Shown here one piece after another: positions 19,194 through 28,715 of a DNA stretch of 64,000 nt. The notes beneath the pieces are model-generated. The model did no database searches. It saw only the letters and a list, made by a program, of their open reading frames with translations, and was not told the DNA's origin. Each line of letters opens with the position of its first letter. Positions within the stretch are counted from its first letter, which is position 1. Position numbers and translations under genes: made by a program. The stretch comes from Legionella worsleiensis. Lineage in GTDB: Bacteria > Pseudomonadota > Gammaproteobacteria > Legionellales > Legionellaceae. The stretch spans positions 65,730-129,729 of the forward strand of contig NZ_LNZC01000031.1 of NCBI RefSeq assembly GCF_001467535.1, given 5' to 3'.

Positions 19194-20390
19194 TCAGTAC
19201 ATTATGGCTATTATGAGTAATCCTAAAGAAATCGCACCAATAAGGCTTAAGACAATTGAGCCACCAGGAACCATATGCCCATCTTTTGCTGCTAATACGC
19301 AGGTTTTACGTCCCTTCCAGGCCATTATCGCAGGGAGGAGCAGTAATAAAACGACACAACAAATTCCTGCATAGTTTAGTGCATGCAAATAAATACCAGG
19401 ATTAATTAAAACAACAGCAAGTGGAGGAAGAAAAGTAAGTGCCAGAGTGTATTTGCCTTGATATCCATTCTTCTTGAATTTCAAACCATCAGCAAGAAAA
19501 TCAAACAATCCCAAAGAGACTCCCAAAAACGCAGTAATCATACAAATGGACGTAAAGAAACCAAAAAAACCGCTGATCCATTGATTGTGTACTGACTGAT
19601 TCAGAGCCTCAGTCAGACCACTTGTGGCGTGTTCCGAGTTCATCAAAGCAATAAGACCATTATCGCCTTCACGAGATACAACACCCATAATTACTGCATC
19701 CCAGACTATATAGCACAGTAGAGGAATTAGTGAACCAAATAATATTACTTTTCTCAGAGTGCGAATATCATCTTCAAAATACTCACGCAAGCTGGGTACA
19801 ATCGATGCAAAACCGAAAGATGCAACTAATATCATCAACGTTCCAGTAAATGCACTTGCTGATCCGCCACTTAAACCGGTTGTTGAAACATGTGGGCTGA
19901 TAATGGCCACAAGCAGTACATAGACTCCCAGTTTACCAAACATTAATCCTCTATTAACGTAATCAACGGAGCGTATGCCTTTATAAACTACCAGGCTGAA
20001 TAGGGCTGTAAATATAACGGATGTTAACCAGTTAGGCAGTTCAATGTGAATTTTATGCAATAGGCTGCTAAATACATCGCTGCCTCCAGAAATATACGCT
20101 GCCAAAAGGGTATATAAAAGAAACAGATACGTTATCCAGGCGATGACTTGTCCCGGCAATCCCAAAGTGGTTTTAGCCATGGATATCATATTACTCCCTG
20201 CAGGAAGACGTATATTGACTTCAAGAACGAGTAGGGCGCCAGAAGTCATTACCAACCAACAAAAGAAGAGGAAGAAAATGGAGTTACCAAAACCTACCTC
20301 AGCCGTTGAGACAGGTAAAGCCAGCATTCCACCACCAATGGACGTCCCTACAATAAGTAGAATACCACCTATCAATTTTGAGTTACGCAC
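19194..20390 (-). CDS. Aromatic amino acid permease (TyrP-like), second of a tandem pair
   Basis: Inner-membrane proton symporter of the hydroxy/aromatic amino acid permease (HAAAP) family, 398 aa, about 11 membrane helices. The N-terminal GGILLIVGTSIGGGMLALP is the family hallmark; FGFASIVPSLREYF and SICMITAFLGVSLGLFDFLAD are also conserved. The start is GTG 20390 with a weak site. It lies 95 bp downstream of its paralog, same strand. Tyrosine or tryptophan is the likely substrate; Legionella lives on amino acids, which fits duplicated carriers. Confidence 0.88.
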   Translation of the reverse strand: MRNSKLIGGILLIVGTSIGGGMLALPVSTAEVGFGNSIFFLFFCWLVMTSGALLVLEVNIRLPAGSNMISMAKTTLGLPGQVIAWITYLFLLYTLLAAYISGGSDVFSSLLHKIHIELPNWLTSVIFTALFSLVVYKGIRSVDYVNRGLMFGKLGVYVLLVAIISPHVSTTGLSGGSASAFTGTLMILVASFGFASIVPSLREYFEDDIRTLRKVILFGSLIPLLCYIVWDAVIMGVVSREGDNGLIALMNSEHATSGLTEALNQSVHNQWISGFFGFFTSICMITAFLGVSLGLFDFLADGLKFKKNGYQGKYTLALTFLPPLAVVLINPGIYLHALNYAGICCVVLLLLLPAIMAWKGRKTCVLAAKDGHMVPGGSIVLSLIGAISLGLLIIAIMY

Positions 20391-20485
20391 TTAATTATTA
20401 CCCAATATTAGTACAAATATAAAACACTATGATACTTTTGTTTTCATACAAAGTCAATCTGTTTGCACTTCTGGAACCTATATTT

Positions 20486-21676
20486 TTAAACCAGAAAACC
20501 GTAAATTTCATGAATAAGTAAGACTATGGAGACAAGAATTACAGCCCATTGAGATATTTTTCCTCCAGGTACCTTGAATTGGGCATTAAAATGCTTCCTG
20601 CCAAAATAACACATGAGCGCAGGTAAAAGCAGCAATAAGATAATGCAAAAGATTCCTGCATAACTCAAGGCATGAATGTAGGCGCCAGGGTAAAAGATGA
20701 CAATAAGCAAGGGGGGCATAAAGGTTAACAGAAATAAACCCATTCCATGCGTTCCTTTATCACGCAATTTTAACCCATCGGCAAGAAAACTGTACAGGCA
20801 AAGAGATACTCCAAGAAAAGCCGTGAGCATACAAATGGAGGTAAACAGATTAAAGAATGCCGTGATGGTTGAGCTGTGTACCTTTGCAGACAATAAAGCA
20901 GCAAGTGCACTGGTGGTATGCGGATTTTGCATTAAGCGTTCAAGTCCCTCATTACCATCCGAAGGTAAGGTACCAATAATGACAGCATCCCACGCAATAT
21001 AACAAAGTAATGGTATTAAAGAGCCTATCAGAATAACCTTCTTTAATGTGTTGATGTCATCATCGAAATATTCTCTCAAATTCGGCACAATAATGGCAAA
21101 CCCAAAAGAAGTAATCAGAATCATTATGGAACCACTAATGTAGCTGAGGTCACCGTGATGAAAATGACTAATTTCTATGTATGGAGCAATCAAAACGACC
21201 AGTAAAGCATAAATTGCCAGTTTCCCAAACATCAGTGCTCTGTTGGCTATATCCACATAACGAATTCCACCGTACACAACTAACCCAAAAAGCAGAGTAA
21301 ACAGGGTGCTGGCTTGCCATTCATTAAGCTGAAGACCTGTTTTTAATACCAGGCTATTGAGCACATCAGCTCCACCAGATATATAAGCAGAGAGAAGGGT
21401 ATATAACAAAAACAGATAACTTATCCAGGCTGCAATAAGACCATAATTTCCCAATGTGGCTGCTGCCATGGAAACCATGTGTTTTCCTCTGGGTAAATAA
21501 AGATTGGCCTCAAGGATAAAAAAAGCGCCGAGTGTCATAAACGCCCAACATATCAATAGAAAAAGAGTGGATTGCCAAAATCCGGTAGCTGCATTAGCAA
21601 CCGGCAGGGCAAGCATGCCCCCGCCTATTGAAGTACCCACGATGAGAAGGATACCGCCTATAAATCTTGAACGCAT
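20486..21676 (-). CDS. Aromatic amino acid permease (TyrP-like), first of a tandem pair
   Basis: HAAAP-family symporter paralogous to the next gene downstream, 396 aa, about 11 helices. Motifs: GGILLIVGTSIGGGMLALP, SFGFAIIVPNLREYFDDD and SICMLTAFLGVSLCLYSFLAD. The ATG at 21676 follows AAGGCTG, and the gene starts only 9 bp after the OmpA-like lipoprotein stop, so the two are likely on one transcript. The N-terminal block is nearly identical between the copies while the rest has drifted, which fits an old duplication. Substrate (tyrosine/tryptophan) inferred from the family. Confidence 0.88.
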   Translation of the reverse strand: MRSRFIGGILLIVGTSIGGGMLALPVANAATGFWQSTLFLLICWAFMTLGAFFILEANLYLPRGKHMVSMAAATLGNYGLIAAWISYLFLLYTLLSAYISGGADVLNSLVLKTGLQLNEWQASTLFTLLFGLVVYGGIRYVDIANRALMFGKLAIYALLVVLIAPYIEISHFHHGDLSYISGSIMILITSFGFAIIVPNLREYFDDDINTLKKVILIGSLIPLLCYIAWDAVIIGTLPSDGNEGLERLMQNPHTTSALAALLSAKVHSSTITAFFNLFTSICMLTAFLGVSLCLYSFLADGLKLRDKGTHGMGLFLLTFMPPLLIVIFYPGAYIHALSYAGIFCIILLLLLPALMCYFGRKHFNAQFKVPGGKISQWAVILVSIVLLIHEIYGFLV

Positions 21677-21685
21677 GAATCAGCC

Positions 21686-22372
21686 TTATTTTGTATACAT
21701 CTCTTGAGGTTGAGCAATTGAAGCATCAACCCATTGAATTTCTATGCGTCTGTTTTGTGCACTTCCGTGTATCAGATTATTATCTGAGACGGCATTTTTA
21801 TCTCCATATCCTTCTGCTTTTAGTTGGCTTGCAGGTATGTTATTCGCCCATAGGAAGCTCAGCATGGTTTCAGCTTGCGCCTGTGAAAGCTGTTTCTTGT
21901 GATGGCGTGAACCCACATTATCAGTAAATCCTGCTACATAAAATCGGCTGTTGGGGTAGTATTTTAATAGCCTGATGATGTTATTTAAGCCAGGATAGCA
22001 AACCTCGTTTAGTCGTGGACTATTGAACATAAAATACTTATCGGTAGGCACAATAAGTAATTTGGTATCCCCGTATTGAATAAATTGTATATCCTGTTTC
22101 ATCAAGTCTTTGATGATCTTTGGTTTAGAATCTTTATAAAGACCAGAGACTGCCCCAACGGCTCCGCCTATGCCACCACCAAGTAGTGTTCCTGATACCG
22201 TTCCGCTGGCTACGGCTCCAATTACTGCACCTCCAGCTGCTCCGCCAGCAGCTGTGCGAGCGGTTCGTGAATCGGGTTTAAAATTATTAAAAGGCGGATG
22301 AAAGCAACCGCTTAAAAAGCAAATGATTAATCCAAGGCAAAGAACTCGATTTTTATTTGCGTTGAGTGACAT
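21686..22372 (-). CDS. OmpA-family lipoprotein with glycine-zipper segment
   Basis: Outer-membrane lipoprotein with a peptidoglycan-binding domain, 228 aa. The signal peptide ends in the lipobox LSGC. It is followed by a glycine-rich membrane-spanning zipper (AGGAAGGAVIGAVASGTVSG), then a C-terminal OmpA-like domain with FYVAGFTDNVGSRHHKKQLS and NRRIEIQWV, which bind diaminopimelate. I chose the ATG at 22372, as AAAGGAG lies 6-7 nt upstream; a longer frame to 22429 would put extra charged residues before the signal. It resembles YiaD-type proteins. It is upstream of the tyrP pair, 9 bp apart. Confidence 0.88.
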   Translation of the reverse strand: MSLNANKNRVLCLGLIICFLSGCFHPPFNNFKPDSRTARTAAGGAAGGAVIGAVASGTVSGTLLGGGIGGAVGAVSGLYKDSKPKIIKDLMKQDIQFIQYGDTKLLIVPTDKYFMFNSPRLNEVCYPGLNNIIRLLKYYPNSRFYVAGFTDNVGSRHHKKQLSQAQAETMLSFLWANNIPASQLKAEGYGDKNAVSDNNLIHGSAQNRRIEIQWVDASIAQPQEMYTK

Positions 22373-22497
22373 TTCCACTCCTTTAATCAGTGATTTAATC
22401 ATTATTAAGCATCTAGGTAATTTTCGCAATGCAACTTACAGGTAAACTTGAAACATAATCTGTAAATACGGTTCAATGTGATATTCGTTTTAGTTAT

Positions 22498-23145
22498 TTA
22501 TTCTTGATTTAATGTACAACTGAGGGATGCACTCTGATCTGTTTGTTCCTGAGCAGGGGTATTGCCGTTTGATCGTGCTTTACACGTATTAAAAAAACAC
22601 AGCAAGTTTTTTTCTCGCTCCGCTTCATTATTCAATGGATCAAAGGTTTTAAATTTGGCAAAGCAAGCAAGGCCATTATTCATCGAGCTCATAAGCAGTA
22701 GTGCAGAACAAAGGCTGCACATGAGTCCACATATGGGGTCAACCAGAATCAGAGGAATTCCTACAGAAATGCAGGAAAAATAGAATAAGGCCGATGTTGC
22801 TGCCCAAAATAATAATTCACAGACTATGATCAGATTATGAATAATAATTTCTATCTGATAGCTTGTGGTCCTTTGAGCCATCAAATTAAGAGCATGATCA
22901 GACGATATTATCCCGAAACTGGTTTGCTTCAGGATTAAAATAAGGCGATTATAGTCTTGCAAAATACGAATTTTGGCTGATTTATTTTCAGCACGATGAA
23001 ATGCTTTGTCATAATAGGATTCAACCTGTTTCAATTGCGCATTCAGATTGTTATCTAATGGGTGTTCGGCAAAAATAGTTTCCAGATTCTGATGACAATC
23101 GTTCATTTGAACCAACAAATCAGTCGCTTTTTTTGCATATGACAT
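22498..23145 (-). CDS. Hypothetical protein with two membrane helices
   Basis: Not recognised. 215 aa: a helical, charged N-terminal half (about 1-95), two long hydrophobic segments at about 100-160 (IVCELLFWAATSALFYFSC, VDPICGLMCSLCSALLLM), and a polar tail rich in glutamine, asparagine and serine. The layout of soluble helix, membrane hairpin and polar tail is common among Legionella Dot/Icm-substrate candidates, but no known domain is visible. CAGGAA precedes the ATG. It starts 23 bp after the upp stop codon and may be read from the same transcript. Confidence 0.7.
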   Translation of the reverse strand: MSYAKKATDLLVQMNDCHQNLETIFAEHPLDNNLNAQLKQVESYYDKAFHRAENKSAKIRILQDYNRLILILKQTSFGIISSDHALNLMAQRTTSYQIEIIIHNLIIVCELLFWAATSALFYFSCISVGIPLILVDPICGLMCSLCSALLLMSSMNNGLACFAKFKTFDPLNNEAEREKNLLCFFNTCKARSNGNTPAQEQTDQSASLSCTLNQE

Positions 23146-23168
23146 CGTTCATTCCTGGTGTTAAAGCT

Positions 23169-23813
23169 CTAGTCGGAAAGTTTGGTACCATAAAGCCTGT
23201 CTCCTGCATCTCCCAGCCCCGGAACTATATACCCTTTTTCGTTTAACTGTTTGTCTATGGCCGCTGTAAATATTGGAACATCCGGGTGCTCTTCCTGGAA
23301 AGACGCTATTCCTTCGGGAGAGGCAAGCAAACATAGGAACTTGATGGATTTTGGATTAATGGCTTTAATCTCTCGAACGGCCGCAATCGCTGAGTTACCC
23401 GTTGCGAGCATGGGATCAACAACAATGACATCACGATCTTGAGTGTGTTCAGGGAGTTTAAAATAGTATTCTACTGGTTCAAGAGTTTTGGGATCTCTAT
23501 AGAGGCCAATGTGTCCAATTCTTGCGGTTGGTACCAGTTGGAGCATTCCGTCCAGGAGCCCATTTCCTGCTCGTAATATGGAAACGAACACCAGTTTTTT
23601 TCCTTTTAGAATAGGAGATTGCATGGTGGCCAAAGGTGTTTGTATGTCCTCATATTCAATTTCCAGATCACGAGTGACTTCATAGGCCAAAAGCATACTG
23701 ATTTCATGCATCAAAGTACGAAATTTAACCGTACTGGTTTCCATTTTTCGCATAATCGTGAGTTTGTGCTGAACCAGTGGATGATTTACTACAACAACAT
23801 TTTTTTTATTCAT
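23169..23813 (-). CDS. upp: Uracil phosphoribosyltransferase
   Basis: Converts uracil and PRPP to UMP. 214 aa, normal length. The PRPP loop is [15 protein letters not shown]; the N-terminal [13 protein letters not shown] and the C-terminal [17 protein letters not shown] uracil-binding part are both present. It is the last gene of an operon with DUF1688 (12-bp gap) and the GTP cyclohydrolase II-like gene. In the URC uracil-degradation route a UPRT makes the ribotide on which URC1/URC4 act, so here it may serve catabolism as well as salvage. Confidence 0.95.
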   Translation of the reverse strand: MNKKNVVVVNHPLVQHKLTIMRKMETSTVKFRTLMHEISMLLAYEVTRDLEIEYEDIQTPLATMQSPILKGKKLVFVSILRAGNGLLDGMLQLVPTARIGHIGLYRDPKTLEPVEYYFKLPEHTQDRDVIVVDPMLATGNSAIAAVREIKAINPKSIKFLCLLASPEGIASFQEEHPDVPIFTAAIDKQLNEKGYIVPGLGDAGDRLYGTKLSD

Positions 23814-23825
23814 TGGAATTCCTTA

Positions 23826-25064
23826 TTAAAAAACGGTGCCATCACTAATAATTTGTATGGGAGGTGTTCCCTGGACTCTTTTTTCTTTAGCTATACGTCG
23901 CCCCGCCTCCCACGTCCCGCCTTGAAGAATTTTTGCCAAAGGGAGGGAATAAGCGTTTTTACCTAATTGGATTCTAATCAGTTCTGCCAAGTCGTCCAAT
24001 AGTGCTACTGTTAAAGCTCTCCATTCCACTATCGCTTCTGATCCGGGATCTTGTGGTTTAAGAAGTAATTCCTTATTTTTCACGCATAGAAGACCTGTAT
24101 CTATGAGCAATCCCCCGTTTCTATACTCTGGTAAACCGGTTAACGAATCCAGATCAGTGACTTTAATGCCAACTGTTTCAAGTGGTTCAAGCAGCGAGTA
24201 GGTTAACCATTGCGATAATTTATGGAAGGGCATGTATTCAGAACCTGGCGCATTTGATTTTAATGCACTATGTATCCAGACATCGCCCAGTGATACTCCT
24301 TGAAATGACAGTCTTATTGGCCACACCTCGTTAAATGCATTTAATACCGCCTGAAATAGCGTTTGTGCTGCAAGAGTCTGCGTTGTTTGTAATGAGGTAA
24401 TATATGAATAAAAATTGCCAAGCCGGCCTTGTTTATCAAAATATTCAGGATGAGTTTTTAGTATCATTCCCAATTTTTTAAGCAATGCTACTCTTCCTGA
24501 AACGCCTTCAAGCGGGTTATTGGGGGTAACTTGAAACGCCTTTTGTAAATCCTCTTCTGTGAAAGTAATTAATCGGTCAGCATCGATGCGATAAGGATTA
24601 TGAGGATCATTACTTAGTACGCCACGTTGATAAAGTGATAAACTTGCCAGAGCCAGCCCTTCCGAACGTGTGTATTCTTCATCACTGATTTTTTCTTTAT
24701 AACGCCATAATGAACCCGCTCCAGCATCCAGAAAAACACTGATGATTACCAGTTCAAAGAGTATTTTTCCCTGCTCATCAGAAGGCATGTGACCTAGATT
24801 ATTGCGCAGCGCTTGAATACGGTTTATACCGCCTGCTTCAAAATGTCGCCATCTTGAGTGATAGGGAACCTGAAGATCAGGGTAATTTTGCTTTATTACA
24901 TCGATGACATAAGACGCTGTTGGCATCATTTGTTTGGGATCAACAGAAAAATAATTCAGTTTATTTTCTTTTGCCAAATCCAATAAACGATGGGCTCGAG
25001 TGCGAATAGTTACTGGATCTCTTAATGTGTTGAGGATAGATTTGGTTTCTTCTTCTTTATTCAT
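23826..25064 (-). CDS. DUF1688 protein, URC4-type uracil catabolism
   Basis: 412 aa, soluble. It matches the DUF1688 family (URC4 in yeast Lachancea kluyveri) by the long conserved segments VPYHSRWRHFEAGGINR, FELVIISVFLDAGAGSLWRY and FHKLSQWLTYSLLEPLE. Genetic work in yeast places URC4 in a uracil-degrading pathway with URC1 (GTP cyclohydrolase II-like) and a UPRT. The same three genes are adjacent here: the start overlaps the URC1 stop by 8 bp and upp follows by 12 bp. The chemical step of URC4 is not known to me. Confidence 0.88.
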   Translation of the reverse strand: MNKEEETKSILNTLRDPVTIRTRAHRLLDLAKENKLNYFSVDPKQMMPTASYVIDVIKQNYPDLQVPYHSRWRHFEAGGINRIQALRNNLGHMPSDEQGKILFELVIISVFLDAGAGSLWRYKEKISDEEYTRSEGLALASLSLYQRGVLSNDPHNPYRIDADRLITFTEEDLQKAFQVTPNNPLEGVSGRVALLKKLGMILKTHPEYFDKQGRLGNFYSYITSLQTTQTLAAQTLFQAVLNAFNEVWPIRLSFQGVSLGDVWIHSALKSNAPGSEYMPFHKLSQWLTYSLLEPLETVGIKVTDLDSLTGLPEYRNGGLLIDTGLLCVKNKELLLKPQDPGSEAIVEWRALTVALLDDLAELIRIQLGKNAYSLPLAKILQGGTWEAGRRIAKEKRVQGTPPIQIISDGTVF

Positions 25065-26325
25065 GAAGACTGCGCCCCTTTGGAAGAGCCAATTCGTTAA
25101 TATCTATGATGCCATCGGGTGAATAGTACCCAGCGGCTCTTTTGGCATCCATTTCAACATTAGCATCAGGAGGAATCAAATCATCTGGTATTTTAATCCG
25201 TTCAACAATTTCTATTCCTGCCTTTTGCAATGCTTCGTATTTCATATTGGACATGGAAACAAAACGGTGAATTTTGGTAATGCCTAACCAATGTATGATA
25301 TCAGACATTAATTCCTGAAAACGCATATCCTGGGCGCCTGCCACGCATTCGGTCCGTTCGAAATATTTAGCTGCTGTATCGCCGCCTTTTTGTCTTTTGC
25401 GTGCGTTGTATACCAGAAATTTGGTAACTTCACCTAATGCCCTTCCTTCTTTCCTGTTGTATACGATTAATCCCGCACCTCCACGTTGAGCCGATTCAAT
25501 ACACAGTTCAATGCCATGAGTCAGGTAGGGTCTACAGGTGCAGATGTCGGATCCAAAGACATCCGAACCATTACATTCGTCATGAATACGACAGGTTAAT
25601 TCGATTTTGGGATCATGGATCGTTGTGACATCACCAAAAAAATAAGCGGTAAGACCACCAATTGGCGGTAGAAAGACATCCAAATCACTACGGGTGATCA
25701 ATTCAGGAAACATTCCTGCTGTTTGTTCAAATAAAGTGCGGCGCATTAATGACTCGGAAATCTGAAATCTCTCAGCTATACCTGGTAAATACCAAACAGG
25801 CTCTATGGCTGCTTTAGTCACAACGACATCGCCTGATTCACTTAATATTTTACCATCAGGTTTTAAGCGACCTTTTTGAATAGCAGTATGCAACTCAGGA
25901 ATATTAATATGGGCTTTAGTAACTGCAATAGTTGGCCTGATGTCGTAACCAGCTTTAATTTCATCTGCAAAAACAGTAGCCACCTTATGTCCCCACGGAT
26001 CAAGAGAGATAATTTTACCTGGCTCACTCCATTGTTTGTGGGGGCCAATTTCTACCGGGGGAGTGGTATCGGTCAAATCAGGGATATGTTCCGGATCCAG
26101 TACACCAGCGGCAACGGCCAGCGCTCGATATACGGAATAAGAGCCCGAATGAGTTCCTATGACGTTTCTGTTCTTGATTTGGGTTAACGAGGCAATAACA
26201 GGGCCTCTTTCCCTGGGATTGGCTTCACCCCATTTGATTTTTAATGGTGCAGCAGTATGTCCGGATGGATGCGACGTTAAAACAACATGGCTTTTGCTTT
26301 TTTTCTTTGTCTCATCAGGTAACAT
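25057..26325 (-). CDS. GTP cyclohydrolase II-like protein, URC1-type
   Basis: 422 aa. The C-terminal half is a RibA fold: the zinc cysteines sit in HDECNGSDVFGSDICTC, and RGGAGLIVYNRKEGRALGEV matches the GTP cyclohydrolase II arginine/tyrosine region. The N-terminal half (about 200 residues) is an extra domain seen in URC1 proteins rather than RibB. It is next to DUF1688 and upp, so the target is probably a uracil ribotide ring rather than GTP. I chose the ATG at 26325 because AAAGGAA lies upstream with normal spacing; the longer frame to 26391 runs into the hydrolase gene. Confidence 0.87.
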   Translation of the reverse strand: MLPDETKKKSKSHVVLTSHPSGHTAAPLKIKWGEANPRERGPVIASLTQIKNRNVIGTHSGSYSVYRALAVAAGVLDPEHIPDLTDTTPPVEIGPHKQWSEPGKIISLDPWGHKVATVFADEIKAGYDIRPTIAVTKAHINIPELHTAIQKGRLKPDGKILSESGDVVVTKAAIEPVWYLPGIAERFQISESLMRRTLFEQTAGMFPELITRSDLDVFLPPIGGLTAYFFGDVTTIHDPKIELTCRIHDECNGSDVFGSDICTCRPYLTHGIELCIESAQRGGAGLIVYNRKEGRALGEVTKFLVYNARKRQKGGDTAAKYFERTECVAGAQDMRFQELMSDIIHWLGITKIHRFVSMSNMKYEALQKAGIEIVERIKIPDDLIPPDANVEMDAKRAAGYYSPDGIIDINELALPKGRSLHE

Positions 26326-26365
26326 GATACTAATTCCTTTTATTGAGCTGGAGAGGATGGGCTTT

Positions 26366-27577
26366 TTAAACAGTATTATCAAGCCAATCATAAACTACAG
26401 CATTGGCGTAAGATATATTCCCTACCTGACAATGTCCTCCTGCGCCTTCAAAATCACTGAATACATGTTTATCAGCATCAGTTTTGGAACAAAATTGATT
26501 AAATTGTTTTTCTGGTTCAATTCCTTCACTCATACCTAACAATGCCAGGCATGGAATATTGAGTTGAGTTAATGAACTACCTACCGTAAATTGCTTTAAA
26601 TAGTCGAAGGTTGCCTTAAATGATTTTTGTCCAAAGCGTCTGATGAGTTGCTCTGATTGTGCTTTAAGTCTGGGAGGCATTACTTCATCAGGAATGGATT
26701 GCAAATCTGATAGTCCGAAATCATCTGAATCGGACATTTTACAGGGATCCATGTTAACAAAAGAACACATATAAGCATGTAAATCCAGGATGGGGGAATT
26801 GGCAATAAGCGCCTTAATGCGTGGTTCATGGCAAGCCGCACGGGTAGCAAAATATCCTCCAAAACTAATTCCCATCAATGCAAGGCTGTGTTTGTTCACT
26901 TCATGTCTTGATTCGAAATAATCTATGACTCGCTTTAGAATCTGCTCAAAATCAGGTTCAAAAAAAGTAGCCGGATATTTTCTGAATACATCCATTTGTC
27001 CGGGACCTGCGAAATGAATGACATTGTATCCTCGCTCAACAGCAGCCAAGCCACGCATCATGCATTCTTCTTCAAGGGTTCCGTCAAATCCGCTGACTAT
27101 CATTAGGGTATTACGTTTTACACCATCGTTTTCTGGGGAGACAAAATAAGCTGGAAGATTAATCCCTCTATAAGGGATGGAATGATTTTCAAAATGAAGA
27201 TCCATGTTGGATATGGCAGTGCAAAAACAATCTGCTGAGTTTAATCCTAAACGTCGGTGATGATCTGATGAGCAAGGAGAAAAATATTCAGCTGCACGGT
27301 ACGAGTTTGATGCGCGAAACAGTTGCTCTCGGCCGCTAATTACGTGGTTCTTTACCAAACGTTCCATGCCATCATCTTTTTGCCATTCTGCAAGGCGCTC
27401 AAATTCTCTCACCCAGTCTTCGGGTGTTCCGTCAGGAATTTGATGAGCAATGTTCAGGCATTCGCCTATGGATGATGCTCGGTATGTGCTGGCTCCTAAT
27501 TGTCGAATTAATTGAAAATCCATCTCAGGATCAGAAAATCCTTTGACCCTTATAGCACCTCGGCTTATGTCATTCAT
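26366..27577 (-). CDS. Alpha/beta hydrolase linked to the uracil-catabolism operon
   Basis: 403 aa. The hydrolase core begins after a helical N-terminal half of about 150 residues: TLMIVSGFDGTLEEECM, GISFGGYFATRAAC (G-x-S-x-G nucleophile) and a late acid/His (SDFEGAGGHCQVG). The layout resembles FrsA/DUF1100 and 2,6-dihydroxypseudooxynicotine hydrolase-type enzymes, some of which cut C-C or amide bonds. It is the first gene of the operon, 40 bp before the URC1 start, which suggests it processes a ring-opened intermediate; that is inference. TGGAGA precedes the ATG. Confidence 0.82.
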   Translation of the reverse strand: MNDISRGAIRVKGFSDPEMDFQLIRQLGASTYRASSIGECLNIAHQIPDGTPEDWVREFERLAEWQKDDGMERLVKNHVISGREQLFRASNSYRAAEYFSPCSSDHHRRLGLNSADCFCTAISNMDLHFENHSIPYRGINLPAYFVSPENDGVKRNTLMIVSGFDGTLEEECMMRGLAAVERGYNVIHFAGPGQMDVFRKYPATFFEPDFEQILKRVIDYFESRHEVNKHSLALMGISFGGYFATRAACHEPRIKALIANSPILDLHAYMCSFVNMDPCKMSDSDDFGLSDLQSIPDEVMPPRLKAQSEQLIRRFGQKSFKATFDYLKQFTVGSSLTQLNIPCLALLGMSEGIEPEKQFNQFCSKTDADKHVFSDFEGAGGHCQVGNISYANAVVYDWLDNTV

Positions 27578-27675
27578 TTTTATTCTCCATCAATCCCTGA
27601 TCGTATAATTTTTCTAAAAGTCACAACAGTTCAGGTGTTTTAGTTTTTTATCTATTCTAGGCCATAACCCATTGA

Positions 27676-27704
27676 TTGAACAAGAACCTTAAATTCTTTA
27701 TGAT
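27676..27704 (+). promoter_or_regulatory. Sigma-70-type promoter for the MAPEG gene
   Basis: TTGAAC at 27676-27681 and TATGAT at 27699-27704 with a 17-nt spacer, about 40 bp before the ATG. The -10 is a 5/6 match and the -35 is 4/6. Confidence 0.5.
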
Positions 27705-27746
27705 AGTATCCAACATATAAACTGCTTAGTGTTCAGGAAGATTATT

Positions 27747-28133
27747 ATGACTGTTTTAATTATTTGCTTGCTTATTGCTGTGATATTGCCTTATTTAGCT
27801 AAAATTCCTGTTGGTTATGCAATGCAAAAGTCGGGCGGTTATGACAATAATCATCCTAGAGAACAACAAGCGAAGTTGGTAGGCTTTGGTGCCAGAGCAT
27901 TAGCAGCGCACCAGAATTGTTTTGAATCGTTATCGGTATTCTCGACCGCAGCTCTTACCGCTATTGCAACCAATCATGTCAGCTCGGGCATACAGATTTT
28001 GGCGGTAGTTTATATTGTTTCCAGAGTGATTTATAACATCCTGTATCTGATGAATTGTGCCACCTTGCGATCTACAGTCTGGTTTATAGGTTTGGCTTCA
28101 TGTATCTCGATATTGTGGTTGTGCCTGCCTTAG
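27747..28133 (+). CDS. MAPEG family membrane protein
   Basis: 128 aa, four hydrophobic segments. The segment RALAAHQNCFESLSVFSTAA is the MAPEG (membrane-associated, eicosanoid/glutathione metabolism) core, and the length suits the bacterial YecN/MAPEG type. It may have glutathione transferase or peroxidase-like activity at the inner membrane; the substrate is not known. I chose ATG 27747 since CAGGAAG precedes it; a GTG at 27729 is possible. Confidence 0.85.
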   Translation: MTVLIICLLIAVILPYLAKIPVGYAMQKSGGYDNNHPREQQAKLVGFGARALAAHQNCFESLSVFSTAALTAIATNHVSSGIQILAVVYIVSRVIYNILYLMNCATLRSTVWFIGLASCISILWLCLP

Positions 28134-28263
28134 CAGCGACTCAATATTTGTTATGTTAGTTTATTGAATTGTCTAAAGACCTTAGGGTTTCTTAAAAAAA
28201 TAAATTGGATAAATCGAACAGCATGGCTTAAACTTTGCGTGTTGCCCATTATGGAGAATGATT

Positions 28264-28695
28264 ATGAATTTTTGGAAATCGCTAAGTTGTTTTTTTATTG
28301 CAGTATGTTATTTACCATTGACTTTTGCGGCTGGTTCACCTGCAGGTAACTGGACTACAATAGACGATAAAACTGGAGCCAAAAGAGCTTTGGTTAATTT
28401 ATCCATCTCTGATGGAGTTTTAAGTGGACACATAGTCAAAGTGTATTCACGGGCTGGCGATACTGGTATTTGCTCTAAATGTCCTGGGGCGTTCAAAGAT
28501 AAAAAAATTCAAGGTCTTGGTTTTATTTGGGGTTTAAAAGATGAAGGAAATGGGGTGTGGAGTGGTGGTTCCATACTTGATCCTCAAACAGGAAAAATCT
28601 ATAAAGTCAAAGCAACCCTCCAAGGTAATAAAATGTACGTTAGAGGTTATGTCGGAGTATCCATGCTGGGCAGGACTCAAACTTGGGTCAGATGA
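28264..28695 (+). CDS. DUF2147 secreted/periplasmic protein
   Basis: 143 aa with a signal peptide (SCFFIAVCYLPLTFAAG). The mature part has the DUF2147 pattern: GNWTTIDDKTGAKRALVNLS, GLKDEGNGVWSGGSILDPQT, YKVKATLQGNKMYVRGYVG and LGRTQTWVR. It is lipocalin-like by fold in known members; function is not established. I chose ATG 28264 because GGAG is 7 nt upstream, too close to the ATG at 28258. It is followed by a strong terminator. Confidence 0.87.
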   Translation: MNFWKSLSCFFIAVCYLPLTFAAGSPAGNWTTIDDKTGAKRALVNLSISDGVLSGHIVKVYSRAGDTGICSKCPGAFKDKKIQGLGFIWGLKDEGNGVWSGGSILDPQTGKIYKVKATLQGNKMYVRGYVGVSMLGRTQTWVR

Positions 28696-28715
28696 TACTT
28701 TTGAAAAAATAATAG

